Shown here piece after piece: positions 54,615 to 63,740 of a stretch of 64,000 nt of DNA. How positions within the stretch are numbered: position 1 is the stretch's first letter; each line of letters opens with the position of its first letter. The notes below the pieces were generated by a model, which had not been told where the DNA came from, did not search any database, and worked only from the letters and a program-made list of their open reading frames with translations. This DNA is from Natronincola peptidivorans (lineage in GTDB: Bacteria; Bacillota; Clostridia; Peptostreptococcales; Natronincolaceae): positions 153,599 through 217,598 of the forward strand of contig NZ_FOHU01000005.1 of the NCBI RefSeq assembly GCF_900111615.1, in the 5' to 3' direction. The translations under genes were made by a program, and so were the position numbers.

Positions 54615-55619
54615 TTAGCATATCCGTGGCAGCATATCTCCCTCTAGAGGACCAACAATTCTTCTGCCTCCAATCACTGTATCCATCACTACTTTTGGCG
54701 GCAGGTTAGTGGGAAGAAAACCACCGATGATTGCGGCATCTTCACAGCCTTCACATCGCCGAACTTCCTCCAATACCTCTCCAGACTTCTGCTTGTCAAC
54801 GACGATGATCATCCTACCCTCACAGGCATGATATAGAGGATCTAACCCCAACATCTGATTGATCGATTTCACTTCTCCGACTATGGGGATAGCCTCTTCT
54901 AATAGCAGAACTCCTTTTCCTGACACCTCTAGGATTTCATTTAAGGCAGTTGCCAAACCTCCTCTGGTGGGGTCCTTCATCAACTTAATACTTCCCATAT
55001 ACGGCTGCAGCCTTTCAAGAATATGATTTAATGGCATACAATCACTTTTCATATTCCCTTCTACTTTTATTTCATATCGTTTCACTGCTATAGTCGTACC
55101 ATGCTGGGCAATTCCCCCAGTAATCATTATTTGATCTCCCTCCTCTATGGACTTTGGTTGATAGGCTGTCTGAACTACGCCTATTCCTGAGGTGTTAATA
55201 AATATGCCATCTACCGACCCTTTCTCCACCACCTTTGTATCTCCTGTGATTATTTTCACGCCTGTTTTTCTACAGGTCTCTCCCATGGAGACTGCAATTT
55301 TCTCAAGCAGCTTCATATCAAAGCCCTCTTCCATGATAAAGCCACAGCTTAAATATAATGGCCTGGCTCCTGCTGTAACTAGATCATTGATGGTACCACA
55401 TACAGCTAATTTACCAATATCCCCCCCAGGAAACACTAGAGGCTTTACAACAAAAGAGTCTGTTGTAAAGGCCAGTCTCCCATGATGCCCATCAAATACA
55501 GCGGCATCTAAGGAATTCACTAGTAACTCATTATGAAAATGCTTATGAAAAATATCCCTAATCAGTATGCTTGTATGCTTTCCACCATCTCCATGACGGA
55601 GGGTCACTTTATCCTTCAT
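54615..55619 (-). CDS. hypE: HypE, carbamoyl-dehydratase for hydrogenase cyanide ligands
   Basis: About 334 residues of the HypE family. It adds ATP-dependent dehydration to the carbamoyl group on its C-terminal cysteine to make thiocyanate for the Fe(CN)2CO centre. The C-terminus ends MLPRIC, the required cysteine. Domain signs: TLRHGDGGKHTSILIRDIF at the start, FTTDSFVVKPLVFPGGDIGKLAV, IMITGGIAQHGTTI. ATG at 55619 with GGGGAGGAAG; it overlaps the end of hypD region. Last gene of the hydrogenase operon. Confidence 0.95.
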   Translation of the reverse strand: MKDKVTLRHGDGGKHTSILIRDIFHKHFHNELLVNSLDAAVFDGHHGRLAFTTDSFVVKPLVFPGGDIGKLAVCGTINDLVTAGARPLYLSCGFIMEEGFDMKLLEKIAVSMGETCRKTGVKIITGDTKVVEKGSVDGIFINTSGIGVVQTAYQPKSIEEGDQIMITGGIAQHGTTIAVKRYEIKVEGNMKSDCMPLNHILERLQPYMGSIKLMKDPTRGGLATALNEILEVSGKGVLLLEEAIPIVGEVKSINQMLGLDPLYHACEGRMIIVVDKQKSGEVLEEVRRCEGCEDAAIIGGFLPTNLPPKVVMDTVIGGRRIVGPLEGDMLPRIC

Positions 55620-55620
55620 T

Positions 55621-56709
55621 TTATACTTCCTCCCCAAACCTATAAGCAATAGTACAAGCTCCCTCAGTGGACACCATACAAGGGCCTTGGGGCGTGAGTG
55701 GATTACATCTTTTCTTAAAAAGTTTGCATTCCTTTGGTGTCTTCCTTCCCAATAAGATATCCTTGCATTCGCAACTGGTTCTAATTTTTACCTGTTGGTC
55801 TTCTACCACAAATGCATTCCTCGCATCAAATCTAGTATATTTTTCATTAATACCTAAGGAAGAGTTTGCTATGTTACCAATTCCCCTCCACTCTCCATCT
55901 ACAATGTTGAAGACCTCCTCCATCAGCAGATTGGCAGTGGGATTCCCTTGAGGTTTTACACATCTCTTATACAGATTTTGAAAGGCGTTTTTCTTTCCTT
56001 GGGTAATCTGTTTCACCAAATAATAGATCCCTGCTACAATGTCAATAGCCTCAAATCCACAAACGGCAGCTGGAGTATGGTACTCCCTATTTATAAATTT
56101 AAAGTAATCAGCTCCCTTAATTGTAGCTACATGACCTGGACAGATGAATCCATGAATCCCATTGTTGGCCTCCTTCAATATATAATGCAGGATGGGTGGC
56201 ATGAGCTTAAGGGAGGTGAGGAAATATAGGTTGTCAATTCCTCTCTCAAAGGCGGTTTTCATTGCTAAAGCTATAATAGGTGCTGTTGTTTCAAAACCCA
56301 CCCCAAGAAAAACAACCTGTTTTCCTCTGTTCTTTTCTGCCATCTCAATGATGTCCAGAGATGAATAGATGATCCGTACATCTTTCCCCTTACCCTTTTC
56401 CTCCAGCAGACTTCCCTTTCCTCCCCCTACCCTCATGAGGTCTCCAAAGGTAGCCACCGTTACATGATATCTATTTAAAATTTCTATAGCCCAGTCAATA
56501 TACTTTTCCTCCGTTACACAAACAGGGCATCCTGGACCTGATAAAAGCTTGATTTTAGAGGATAGCAGACTTCTTAGCCCCAGCTTGGCAATCATCTGGG
56601 TGTGAGTGCCGCATACCTCCATAATCTTTATTTCTTCTGTCACCATGGAATTCACCTCATTAATTAGGTGTGTCAGCAAATCTTTATCCATCTTCCTTCT
56701 CATTCCCAT
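55621..56709 (-). CDS. hypD: HypD, Fe-S scaffold for Fe(CN)2CO assembly
   Basis: Protein of up to 362 residues of the HypD family. The conserved cysteine blocks are present: VCGTHTQMIAKLGL, GPGCPVCVTEEKYID and the C-terminal cluster SCECKDILLGRKTPKECKLF plus RCNPLTPQGPC. It holds a [4Fe-4S] cluster and, with HypC, assembles the iron ligand set. The start lies inside the end of hypC (26-base overlap); the ATG at 56709 or the one at 56691 could be used, and the latter has an AGAAGG closer by. Confidence 0.95.
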   Translation of the reverse strand: MGMRRKMDKDLLTHLINEVNSMVTEEIKIMEVCGTHTQMIAKLGLRSLLSSKIKLLSGPGCPVCVTEEKYIDWAIEILNRYHVTVATFGDLMRVGGGKGSLLEEKGKGKDVRIIYSSLDIIEMAEKNRGKQVVFLGVGFETTAPIIALAMKTAFERGIDNLYFLTSLKLMPPILHYILKEANNGIHGFICPGHVATIKGADYFKFINREYHTPAAVCGFEAIDIVAGIYYLVKQITQGKKNAFQNLYKRCVKPQGNPTANLLMEEVFNIVDGEWRGIGNIANSSLGINEKYTRFDARNAFVVEDQQVKIRTSCECKDILLGRKTPKECKLFKKRCNPLTPQGPCMVSTEGACTIAYRFGEEV

Positions 56710-56917
56710 CCACCATACTTTTAAATATATCTAACAAATCATTATAATAGTTTTGGTTTATCTTTTCGATAGCACACCCCGCATGGATTAGCACATGCTC
56801 TCCAGCCTTTAAATCATCAATTAATTGTATATTGACAGTTGTTTCTACTCCCATGATTTTTACCCTCCCCTCGGGAGGAAATAATTCAATAACTTCTCCA
56901 GGAACTGCAATACACAT
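56684..56917 (-). CDS. hypC: HypC hydrogenase chaperone
   Basis: Protein of 77 residues of the HypC/HupF family. It begins MCIAVPGEVIEL with the essential Cys2 that, after Met removal, binds the iron ligand precursor. The small beta-barrel and tail (HAGCAIEKINQNYYNDLLDIF) are standard. With HypD it carries Fe(CN)2CO to the large subunit. It lies between hypF and hypD with an overlap of 26 bases at its end. Confidence 0.95.
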   Translation of the reverse strand: MCIAVPGEVIELFPPEGRVKIMGVETTVNIQLIDDLKAGEHVLIHAGCAIEKINQNYYNDLLDIFKSMVDGNEKEDG

Positions 56918-56918
56918 A

Positions 56919-59213
56919 TCAACCCTTCCCTTCTATCGCAGCTGCCACACCTAACTGCCCAACTGAAATCCCACTATCATTGGTGGGAATTTGTTGATGA
57001 TAATAGAAGTCGCAGTTTCTTTTCTTTAACCCCTTTACTATATAAGACAATAGATAGGTATTTTCAAAAACCCCTCCGCTTAATACTACCCTGTTTACAC
57101 GATATCTTTCCTTGATTCTAGAGATCATCTCTAATGTTACCTTCCCTATGGTATTATGGAATCTAGCCGAAATTAAAGAAGGGGGTACTTGCTTTTCTAT
57201 ATCTTTTAAAACCCCCATTAGGATACTTTTATAATCAATTTGATAAAGGCCATTTTCTTCACCTATATCATAGCCATAGTATTCTTTAACAGAAGGGTCT
57301 AAAATATTTTCTAGCTCAATGGCTGCCTGTGCATCGTAGGTAATTTTCTGTCGTAGATTCAGTAGAGATGCCACACAGTCAAAAAGTCTTCCCACACTGG
57401 AGCTTTCAAAACAGTTGAAGTTTTGATCTAATGCCTGTGTGACTGCATTGATACTTTTTTCATCTATCACTTTTAAAACCTTCTTTTCATGATAATCCAT
57501 TGCATGTATATAGCTAGTAGCGATTCTCCAGGGTTCTTTGATGGCTTGATTCCCTCCTTGTATGGTAGCATATTTCAAATGCCCTACTCGACTAAATCTC
57601 TCCCTTGTACCGACAAAAAATTCTCCACCCCATATTTTCCCGTCTGTCCCCAACCCAGTTCCATCGAAAACTACTCCTATCACAGGAGAAAATAGCTTGT
57701 GTTCCACCATACAACTGACCATATGGGCATGATGATGCTGTACTGCTATTTTTTTACCTGTCATGGTTTCTGCATATTGAGAGGATAAGTAGCTGCCATT
57801 GTAGTCATGGACAATTATTTTAGGCTTTAATCCCAATAGGTTTATTAAGTTTTCTATGGCTTTTTCATAAATCCTATGGGTATCAAAATCCTTTAAGTCT
57901 CCTAAATACTGACTCATATACCCATATTGATTTTCAGCAGCACAAAATGTACTTTTTTCCTCCGCCCCCAAGGCCAATACTTCCTCAGAAGTATTGATTG
58001 GAAAGGTGAAGGGGGTATAGCCTCTGGCCCTTCTTACCAAAACCTCTTTGTCATTTACTACCTTTACAACCGAGTCCTCCACTGGAATATGTATGTCTCT
58101 ATTATGTATTAAGAAATAATCAGCAATCCTTCCTAGCTTCTCAATTGCCTCATGATTTTCATATTGTATCGGTGCACTACTTGCATTGCCACTGGTCATG
58201 ACAAGAGCTGTGATTGTCCCCTGAAAAAGTAAATAGTGTAAGGGGGTGTAAGGAAGCATAACCCCCACTTTTTTCATGTTAGGATCGATTACATCAAGTA
58301 GTTCCTTAGGCGCCTTTTTTTCTAATAAAACAATGGGTCTTTTATTGCTTAACAGAATTTTTTCTTCTATTTCATTGATTACACATAATTCTTTTGCTGC
58401 CTCTATATCCTTTACCATAAGAGCAAAGGGCTTATGGGGTCGATTTTTTCTTTTCCTCAAAGCCTTTATAGCCTCTTGATTTTCAGCATCACAGGCTAAA
58501 TGATATCCACCTAGGCCTTTAATAGCCACTATTTTTCCCCTCTGCAAAAGGTCTATGGTTTTTTGAATAAGATTGATGAAAGCTACTTTCTTTCCTACAT
58601 TTGTCAATAAACTTAAAGAGGGTCCACAATTTGGACAACTATTGGGTTGAGTGTGAAATCTTCTATTGGTAGAATCATTGTATTCTCTCTCGCAGCTAGG
58701 GCACATTTGAAAGTCATCCATGGTTGTATTGTTTCGATCATAGGGTAATTTCCTAAGAATAGAATACCTTGGGCCACAGGCTGTGCAGGTTGTAAAGGGG
58801 TAATGGTACCTCGTGTCATGGATATTTAAGACTTCCTCTAGACACTGAGGACAAGTAGCCACATCTCCTCCAATAAATTTAAGCCCTTTTGCATCAGAAG
58901 AACTGGACTTAATTTGAAAATCTAAATAGCCCTTATATTCCTTCGAAAGTAATCGTATCTTTTCTATGGTGGAGAGATCAGGAGGGGTCTTAATAATTTT
59001 TATTAAAAAGCCTTTTATAGTCTTCCTTTCCCCCTCTATATCTAGCACCACTGAACTTCCATGATTACTAACCCACCCTTTGATGTTAGAAAGCTTAGCC
59101 TGGTTATAAATATAGGGTCTATATCCTACCCCTTGGACCATGCCAGAAATTTTTACTATGTACCTTCTTTTACTTATTTCACTGAAATTATTCTTATGGT
59201 TCAAGGGTTTCAC
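56919..59213 (-). CDS. hypF: HypF carbamoyltransferase
   Basis: Protein of 764 residues, normal length for HypF. Domains in order: acylphosphatase-like (GMVQGVGYRPYIYN at about 24-37), two zinc-finger regions (CPQCLEEV, CTACGPRYS, CPSCEREY, CPNCGPSL), YrdC-like (KGLGGYHLACDA, LRKRKNRPHKPFALM), and Kae1-like kinase/transferase (QHHHAHMVSCM, GVVFDGTGLGTDG). It makes carbamoyl groups from carbamoyl phosphate and ATP and passes them to HypE. The start appears to be GTG at 59213, overlapping the end of the HypA-like gene by 20 bases, though its ribosome site is weak. Confidence 0.95.
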   Translation of the reverse strand: MKPLNHKNNFSEISKRRYIVKISGMVQGVGYRPYIYNQAKLSNIKGWVSNHGSSVVLDIEGERKTIKGFLIKIIKTPPDLSTIEKIRLLSKEYKGYLDFQIKSSSSDAKGLKFIGGDVATCPQCLEEVLNIHDTRYHYPFTTCTACGPRYSILRKLPYDRNNTTMDDFQMCPSCEREYNDSTNRRFHTQPNSCPNCGPSLSLLTNVGKKVAFINLIQKTIDLLQRGKIVAIKGLGGYHLACDAENQEAIKALRKRKNRPHKPFALMVKDIEAAKELCVINEIEEKILLSNKRPIVLLEKKAPKELLDVIDPNMKKVGVMLPYTPLHYLLFQGTITALVMTSGNASSAPIQYENHEAIEKLGRIADYFLIHNRDIHIPVEDSVVKVVNDKEVLVRRARGYTPFTFPINTSEEVLALGAEEKSTFCAAENQYGYMSQYLGDLKDFDTHRIYEKAIENLINLLGLKPKIIVHDYNGSYLSSQYAETMTGKKIAVQHHHAHMVSCMVEHKLFSPVIGVVFDGTGLGTDGKIWGGEFFVGTRERFSRVGHLKYATIQGGNQAIKEPWRIATSYIHAMDYHEKKVLKVIDEKSINAVTQALDQNFNCFESSSVGRLFDCVASLLNLRQKITYDAQAAIELENILDPSVKEYYGYDIGEENGLYQIDYKSILMGVLKDIEKQVPPSLISARFHNTIGKVTLEMISRIKERYRVNRVVLSGGVFENTYLLSYIVKGLKKRNCDFYYHQQIPTNDSGISVGQLGVAAAIEGKG

Positions 59214-59454
59214 CCTGAAGACTGTGAATAATGGCTGTCTGCTCCTCTATATCTTCTCTTTGTAATTTAATCCTTAAATCATCGCCTATAAATTCCTTGC
59301 AATGGATTTCTAAGTGTTCTCCCAGACTCTCTTCATGAACATGACTATGATGGCTCACCACCAAAGTAAACTGTTCTATATTCTTGATTTTATGTTCCTG
59401 ACATAGTTCCTTTAGTGATTGTGCTATTTTGTTTAATAAATAAGTATCATGCAT
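59194..59454 (-). CDS. HypA-like protein lacking the zinc-binding domain
   Basis: Only 86 residues. It starts MHDTYLLNKIAQSL, similar in layout to HypA (Met-His at the N-terminus, where nickel binds), and continues with VSHHSHVHEESLGEHLEI, which matches HypA's alpha/beta core, but the usual zinc ribbon (two CxxC pairs) is absent and the tail ends GETLEP. It may be a reduced nickel chaperone or a protein with only shape likeness. Ribosome site AAGGAGG is strong. Its place between the protease and hypF is where hypA is usually found; hypB is not seen in this operon. Confidence 0.6.
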   Translation of the reverse strand: MHDTYLLNKIAQSLKELCQEHKIKNIEQFTLVVSHHSHVHEESLGEHLEIHCKEFIGDDLRIKLQREDIEEQTAIIHSLQGETLEP

Positions 59455-59455
59455 T

Positions 59456-59908
59456 TTAAACCCTCCTTATGGTTTCATAAATGAATTGATACACTACCTC
59501 ACATATATGAGGTAGCCTAGTTTGCAATGTGCTACTCAGTTCTAAACTGAAATCAATCTCCTCCACTTCAACTCCAATAATAAATCCTTCAACTGATTTC
59601 CTATAGACTTTTAGAAGATGAACTAAGCTTGGCTGGTGCTGTGAATAAGTTTGTTGATGCTGTTCAATAGATTTATCCATAGGAGTAAATGTCACAGTAC
59701 CTGGTTTTACATTAAAATAGGTGGCATCAATAATAAATAAAAAATCTCCATCCTTAATTTTGCTTAAGGCATAATCAATGTGTGTCTCACCCAATATTAC
59801 TTCTATACCTATATCCTGCAACCGTGGTGAAAGCTCTTCTATTATCCTGATTCCTATACCATCATCCCCCATAATTCGATTACCAATCCCAATACATTTT
59901 ACAGCCAT
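59456..59908 (-). CDS. hydrogenase maturation endopeptidase
   Basis: About 150 residues of the HyaD/HybD family of hydrogenase-specific proteases. The N-terminus CIGIGNRIMGDDGIGIRIIEEL contains the nickel-binding Asp (in GDDGIG), followed by LFIIDATYFNVKPGT with the second conserved Asp, and a final His-rich area (HQQTYSQHQPSLVHLLKV). It cleaves the C-terminal tail of the hydrogenase large subunit after nickel insertion. The ATG at 59908 overlaps the stop of the large subunit gene, so it is co-translated with its substrate. The long in-frame start at 59947 is rejected. Confidence 0.93.
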   Translation of the reverse strand: MAVKCIGIGNRIMGDDGIGIRIIEELSPRLQDIGIEVILGETHIDYALSKIKDGDFLFIIDATYFNVKPGTVTFTPMDKSIEQHQQTYSQHQPSLVHLLKVYRKSVEGFIIGVEVEEIDFSLELSSTLQTRLPHICEVVYQFIYETIRRV

Positions 59909-59909
59909 C

Positions 59910-61319
59910 CTATACAATCCTAATCTGTACGGGAGAATAGCCCTCACTTATTACATGGGTGGCACAGGAAACACAGGGATCAAAAGACCTCACAATTCTT
60001 CCTATTTCCACAGGGTTTTTCAAATCTTCTATGGTTGTTCCCATCAATGCTTCTTCTACTACTCCTTTAACCCCCTCCGAATCCTCAGGGGATAGATTCC
60101 AGGAGCTGGGAGTAATAATCTCATAGTTTTGAATCCCTTCATTTTCAGTGGCAACCCAATGGCCCAAGGCTCCTCTGGTAGTGTCGATAAGCCCCTTCCC
60201 TCTAGCTTCACCTGAAAACTTATATTGTCCTTGTTGGGCGGGTTTAGGCTGCATCCTTTCTAAAAAACCCTCCATGATTCCGATGATTTTTCTTGCCTCC
60301 AGCACTCTAGCAATAGTTCGATCCATGGTTGAAATACCATTGGTATAGTCACCACTTAGCCACATCCTTGCAAGGGGGCCAACCTCCATGGGATACCCAT
60401 CATACCTTGGGGCTTTAATCCAGCTATAGGCTTTTTCCTTATACACATTTTCTTCTACCGTTGCCTCTGTGGGTCTTTGTTCTATTTGCCTTGCCTCATA
60501 CCACGCTCGATGGATATTTTCAGTAATTTTTTCAGGATCAAACTCCTGCAGTTCTCCATGAATAAAGACCTGGGGTGCTACATAAAATAGGTCTTTTTCT
60601 AGGTATGTATCAAATACCCCATAGGTCATGAGATTTTTATAACCTACACCATTTTCAAAATAATCAGGGTAATATTCTGCAATGGTATAGGCATCGGGAA
60701 TCATTCGTCCTCCCACAAACTCCTTGATAGAGGCTAATATGGATTTGACCTTAATCCATTTAGATGCATCTAGGTTCACTGTTACACCCCCTACAAATAT
60801 GCCATGGGTATGGGGGGCTTTACCTCCCAAGACAGCTAGCATTTCATGGGCTAAACGACTGTACTGGAGGGATTCTATATAATTCTCAGCTAACTCCCTA
60901 TTGAATTTTTCCGGCAGTCTATAATCATTATGGGTAACATTATATAAGGGTTGAATCTCTGGACCCCGCGCAAAGTCTGGAAGGGTATATTGGTAGAAAT
61001 GTCTTAAATGGTTTTGAAGAAATTCACAGCCATGCATAAAGTCCCGAATCATCTTGTCATTTTCATTAGGTCTGATGCCTAATAAATCTTCCAAGGCTAA
61101 AGTAGATCCCATAGAATGGGCAGTAGAACAAATGCCACAGATTCTTTCTGTAAAATAAATGGCATCCAGAGGAGGCCTTCCCCTTAGAATTTTTTCAAAG
61201 CCTCTAAAGAGCATGCCACTGCTTTTGGCGTTAATGATTTGATTTTCTTCAACCTCTACTTGAATTTCTAAAAATCCACTTATTCGAGTAATGGGGTTGA
61301 TGGTAATTTTATTTCCCAT
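59910..61319 (-). CDS. [NiFe] hydrogenase large subunit
   Basis: Protein of 469 residues. The two nickel-iron ligand motifs are complete: RICGICS (Cys61 and Cys64) and DPCVSCATH (Cys449, Cys452). After His455 there is a tail of 14 residues (VISEGYSPVQIRIV) that is expected to be removed by the following protease. Other segments are typical (MLFRGFEKILRGRPPLDA; GKAPHTHGIFVGGVTVNL). It holds the Ni-Fe centre that interconverts H2 and protons. Start ATG 61319 with GGAGGAAG. Follows the small subunit gene by 21 bases. Confidence 0.95.
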   Translation of the reverse strand: MGNKITINPITRISGFLEIQVEVEENQIINAKSSGMLFRGFEKILRGRPPLDAIYFTERICGICSTAHSMGSTLALEDLLGIRPNENDKMIRDFMHGCEFLQNHLRHFYQYTLPDFARGPEIQPLYNVTHNDYRLPEKFNRELAENYIESLQYSRLAHEMLAVLGGKAPHTHGIFVGGVTVNLDASKWIKVKSILASIKEFVGGRMIPDAYTIAEYYPDYFENGVGYKNLMTYGVFDTYLEKDLFYVAPQVFIHGELQEFDPEKITENIHRAWYEARQIEQRPTEATVEENVYKEKAYSWIKAPRYDGYPMEVGPLARMWLSGDYTNGISTMDRTIARVLEARKIIGIMEGFLERMQPKPAQQGQYKFSGEARGKGLIDTTRGALGHWVATENEGIQNYEIITPSSWNLSPEDSEGVKGVVEEALMGTTIEDLKNPVEIGRIVRSFDPCVSCATHVISEGYSPVQIRIV

Positions 61320-61340
61320 AGCTTCCTCCAAAAAATTATT

Positions 61341-62234
61341 TTAGTAACGAACAAAGGGTGACATCCCATCGGGAAACCTTTCCTGTGCACAGCCTATGCA
61401 AGGGGTGTTATCTTCGATAGGCCAGTTTACATAGCCATTCCACTGTCTCACAGGGCAATCAGTTCTAGTGACAGGCCCTCGACATCCTAGTTTAAACATA
61501 CATTCTGGTTCTCCCAGCTTTGTTGCAAAGATGCCATTATTGAAATAAGACCTCCTGGTACATTGATCATGGATGGTAATGCCATAAAATATAATAGGTC
61601 TACTTTGTGGATCTAGCTCTGGCATACCAAAGGCGATGAGGTTAGCAATTGTTCCAATAGCCCAATCTGGATGGCTGGGACAACCTGGTACTCTAATAAC
61701 CTCCTTATTTAAAAACTGTGGTACACTGACACTTTGAGAAGGATTGGGTCGGGCAGCAGAGGGTCCTCCATAGGAGGCACAGGTGCCTACTGTCACCACG
61801 TACTTAGCCTTTTCCCCTGCCATTTTTACTGCCTCCATCGCCGTTACCAGTTCCCCTTGGTATCGGGCGATGACCGTGTACAATCCATCATCCTTGGTAG
61901 CCACTGCTCCTTCTACCACTAGGATAAATTCCGTCTCTAATGTATCTAAAAACTGCTGAAAGGCCCCTGCTCCCTCTGCAGCCATTAGACTATTGTTGTA
62001 TTTTAATGTCACCATCTGATCTAATAGGTAAATGATATCTGGATTTTCTGCATTCAGTAAGGAAATAATATTGCCTGCACAACCGGTTGCCTCTAACCAG
62101 ATTAAATTGATTTTATGGATACTAGTATTTTCTATTTTCTCTATGGCCAAATCCATCATCCTTCTAGCTGTAATTGTCTTTGAGCTGATCATTGGACAGT
62201 TGCTTGGTATCTCATTCAAAAATCTCCCTCCCAT
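61341..62234 (-). CDS. [NiFe] hydrogenase small subunit, without export signal
   Basis: Protein of 297 residues that carries the electron-transfer Fe-S clusters. Proximal cluster: Cys52 in LEATGCAGNI, Cys152 in GTCAS, Cys185 in GCPSHPDW, but the usual fourth ligand (second Cys of CxGC) is Asn55. Distal cluster: His222, Cys225, Cys245, Cys251; medial cluster: Cys260, Cys279, Cys282. The N-terminus lacks a twin-arginine signal, so the enzyme is likely cytoplasmic or loosely bound inside. The ATG overlaps the stop of the cytochrome b5-like gene, so the three are translated together. Confidence 0.94.
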   Translation of the reverse strand: MGGRFLNEIPSNCPMISSKTITARRMMDLAIEKIENTSIHKINLIWLEATGCAGNIISLLNAENPDIIYLLDQMVTLKYNNSLMAAEGAGAFQQFLDTLETEFILVVEGAVATKDDGLYTVIARYQGELVTAMEAVKMAGEKAKYVVTVGTCASYGGPSAARPNPSQSVSVPQFLNKEVIRVPGCPSHPDWAIGTIANLIAFGMPELDPQSRPIIFYGITIHDQCTRRSYFNNGIFATKLGEPECMFKLGCRGPVTRTDCPVRQWNGYVNWPIEDNTPCIGCAQERFPDGMSPFVRY

Positions 62235-62678
62235 CTATGGCCTTAACACCCCTACTTGTGGTAAGTTTCTTAAAATCTCAGGCCTACCGCCATGGCATCC
62301 CATAAAAGCTCCAGTTAAATCTCTTCCTGCATACAAGCTAAAATGGGTACCTCCTCCCCAGGTTGCATCTAAGCTTACATCGTAAACAACTCCATTTACT
62401 GCAACATAGGCAGGTCTCCCGCCAGAGCCATCATATTGGGACAACTCTTCCAATGTGAACTCTCTTTGATTAGGTGGTGTGTTTTCACCTTCCTGATTCC
62501 TTGGACTATTAGGTTCTTGAATATACCACTGCCAATAATTTAGTCGTCTCACTTCATTATTTAATAGGCCTTCGTAAAACATCCTTTGGTAGAAATCTGT
62601 GCTTAATATAAGCATCTGCTGATAGTATTGTATATTGTGATAAATCAAGGATATTTCTTTATCGTACCAACTATTCAC
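62235..62678 (-). CDS. cytochrome b5-like heme-binding protein, presumed hydrogenase partner
   Basis: Protein of 147 residues. The first 65 residues are an aromatic helix-rich segment (YYQQMLILSTDFYQRMF; RRLNYWQWYIQEPN), followed by a cytochrome b5-like domain (about 72-147): FTLEELSQYDGSGGRPAYVA, NGVVYDVSL, GTHFSLYAGRDLTGAFMGCH. The fold matches the b5/MAPR group; the axial ligand is not clear, Tyr in SLYAGRD or His in THF being the candidates. It is the first gene of the hydrogenase operon and is fused by overlap to the small subunit, so it may accept electrons from H2. Start GTG at 62678. Confidence 0.8.
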   Translation of the reverse strand: MNSWYDKEISLIYHNIQYYQQMLILSTDFYQRMFYEGLLNNEVRRLNYWQWYIQEPNSPRNQEGENTPPNQREFTLEELSQYDGSGGRPAYVAVNGVVYDVSLDATWGGGTHFSLYAGRDLTGAFMGCHGGRPEILRNLPQVGVLRP

Positions 62679-63007
62679 CTTTACTTCATCTCCTCCATAA
62701 TTCTTGCTTCTATAAATTTTATGTTGAGTTGTTAGTAATTATTAAACTCAGCTATTATATTTCTACTAATCTAGTTCCTAAAGGTTCTGACTCCTTCTAT
62801 AATTAGCACAATGAAATTTTAGAATTTCCAACATATTCAATATTACATATTGTGCATACTCTTCATATACTGCTCCCACAAGAAATTTAAGCCTTTCATT
62901 TTACTATAAAAATGTATTAAACAATCTTTGAAAAATTTAGAACCTATTTCTTCTATTTAGCGTCTAATAAAACAAAGGGGTAAAAATAATAATAAGGAGT
63001 GCTGGTA
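62679..63007. other. 329-base divergent intergenic region
   Basis: Promoters of the hydrogenase operon (minus) and the lipoprotein gene (plus) must lie here, but I see no pair of near-consensus boxes with good spacing. AT-rich; no repeats. Confidence 0.5.
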
Positions 63008-63526
63008 ATGAAATGCCGAGGGATTATATTTGCAATAACCGTATTGCTATTGTTTTTTTTAGTAGGCTGTACGAATGCTCAGGTTGAAGGTGGGAATATA
63101 GATATAGAAAAATCTCCCCTTGAAATATTGGGTTTAGCTCAAGACTTTCCACCTGGCATAGTTGGCTTTATTCAGGCAAATGGAAAACAAGTAGAGATGG
63201 AGCAGGGTGGTTTTATGTGGGAGAGAAATGGTGAAATCGTGATGGCGGATGCAGCTTCACCAAATCAAATCGCAGAATCATTTGAAGCAATCCTTCTTCC
63301 CCCTAAAGCAGAAATAACGATTCAATTAGAAGATCAGCCTGATTTAACTTTATATCTATGGAAGGAGGACATGAGAGCAGAAGAAATTCCTCTAAGTAAC
63401 AACCAATTTAAAATCCCTTTAGATCGAGGTGCCTATGTATATGAAGTTATTGCACAATGGTTTAATTTTAAGAACTCTGATATAAAGGGCACAGTTTCCT
63501 ATACATTTGTTGTTGAGGTAGAGTAA
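63008..63526 (+). CDS. lipoprotein of unknown function
   Basis: About 172 residues. Lipoprotein signal (FAITVLLLFFLVGC, lipobox LVGC at about residue 21) leads to an extracytoplasmic domain with segments LGLAQDFPPGIVGFIQANGK, LEDQPDLTLYLWKEDMRAEE and a beta-rich end (GAYVYEVIAQWFNF). Similarity to known families is not clear to me. ATG at 63008 with AAGGAG at good distance is chosen over the GTG at 62999. It lies next to the hydrogenase operon but is transcribed in the other direction. Confidence 0.65.
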   Translation: MKCRGIIFAITVLLLFFLVGCTNAQVEGGNIDIEKSPLEILGLAQDFPPGIVGFIQANGKQVEMEQGGFMWERNGEIVMADAASPNQIAESFEAILLPPKAEITIQLEDQPDLTLYLWKEDMRAEEIPLSNNQFKIPLDRGAYVYEVIAQWFNFKNSDIKGTVSYTFVVEVE

Positions 63527-63587
63527 GTGCTTGTCTAAGTGATATCCCTATCACTATGTACCAAAAAGGTTTCAAAAAAACAAAGAA

Positions 63588-63607
63588 TCACCCCAAAGGG
63601 GGTGTTC
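63588..63607 (+). terminator. GC-rich hairpin after lipoprotein gene
   Basis: CACCCC/GGGGTG stem with an AAAG loop, 62 bases after the stop, followed by TTCTTGATTT. Likely ends the lipoprotein message; it also lies near the presumed left boundary of the IS element. Confidence 0.6.
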
Positions 63608-63623
63608 TTGATTTAATCAGGGC

Positions 63624-63645
63624 AAGACATGGGGAAGACATGGGG
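63624..63645. repeat. tandem 11-bp repeat near the IS left end
   Basis: Two adjacent copies of AAGACATGGGG followed by ACG. Such G-rich ends are common near insertion sequences in this group. The exact inverted repeat cannot be set because the right end is outside the window. Confidence 0.4.
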
Positions 63646-63740
63646 ACGTCAGGCCGCGCCAAAAATCCAATAAATGGATAAGGTAATCTTGATATAGCAT
63701 GCATAGAATCGCCCATAATAGTAGTAAGGAGGGTGATAGT

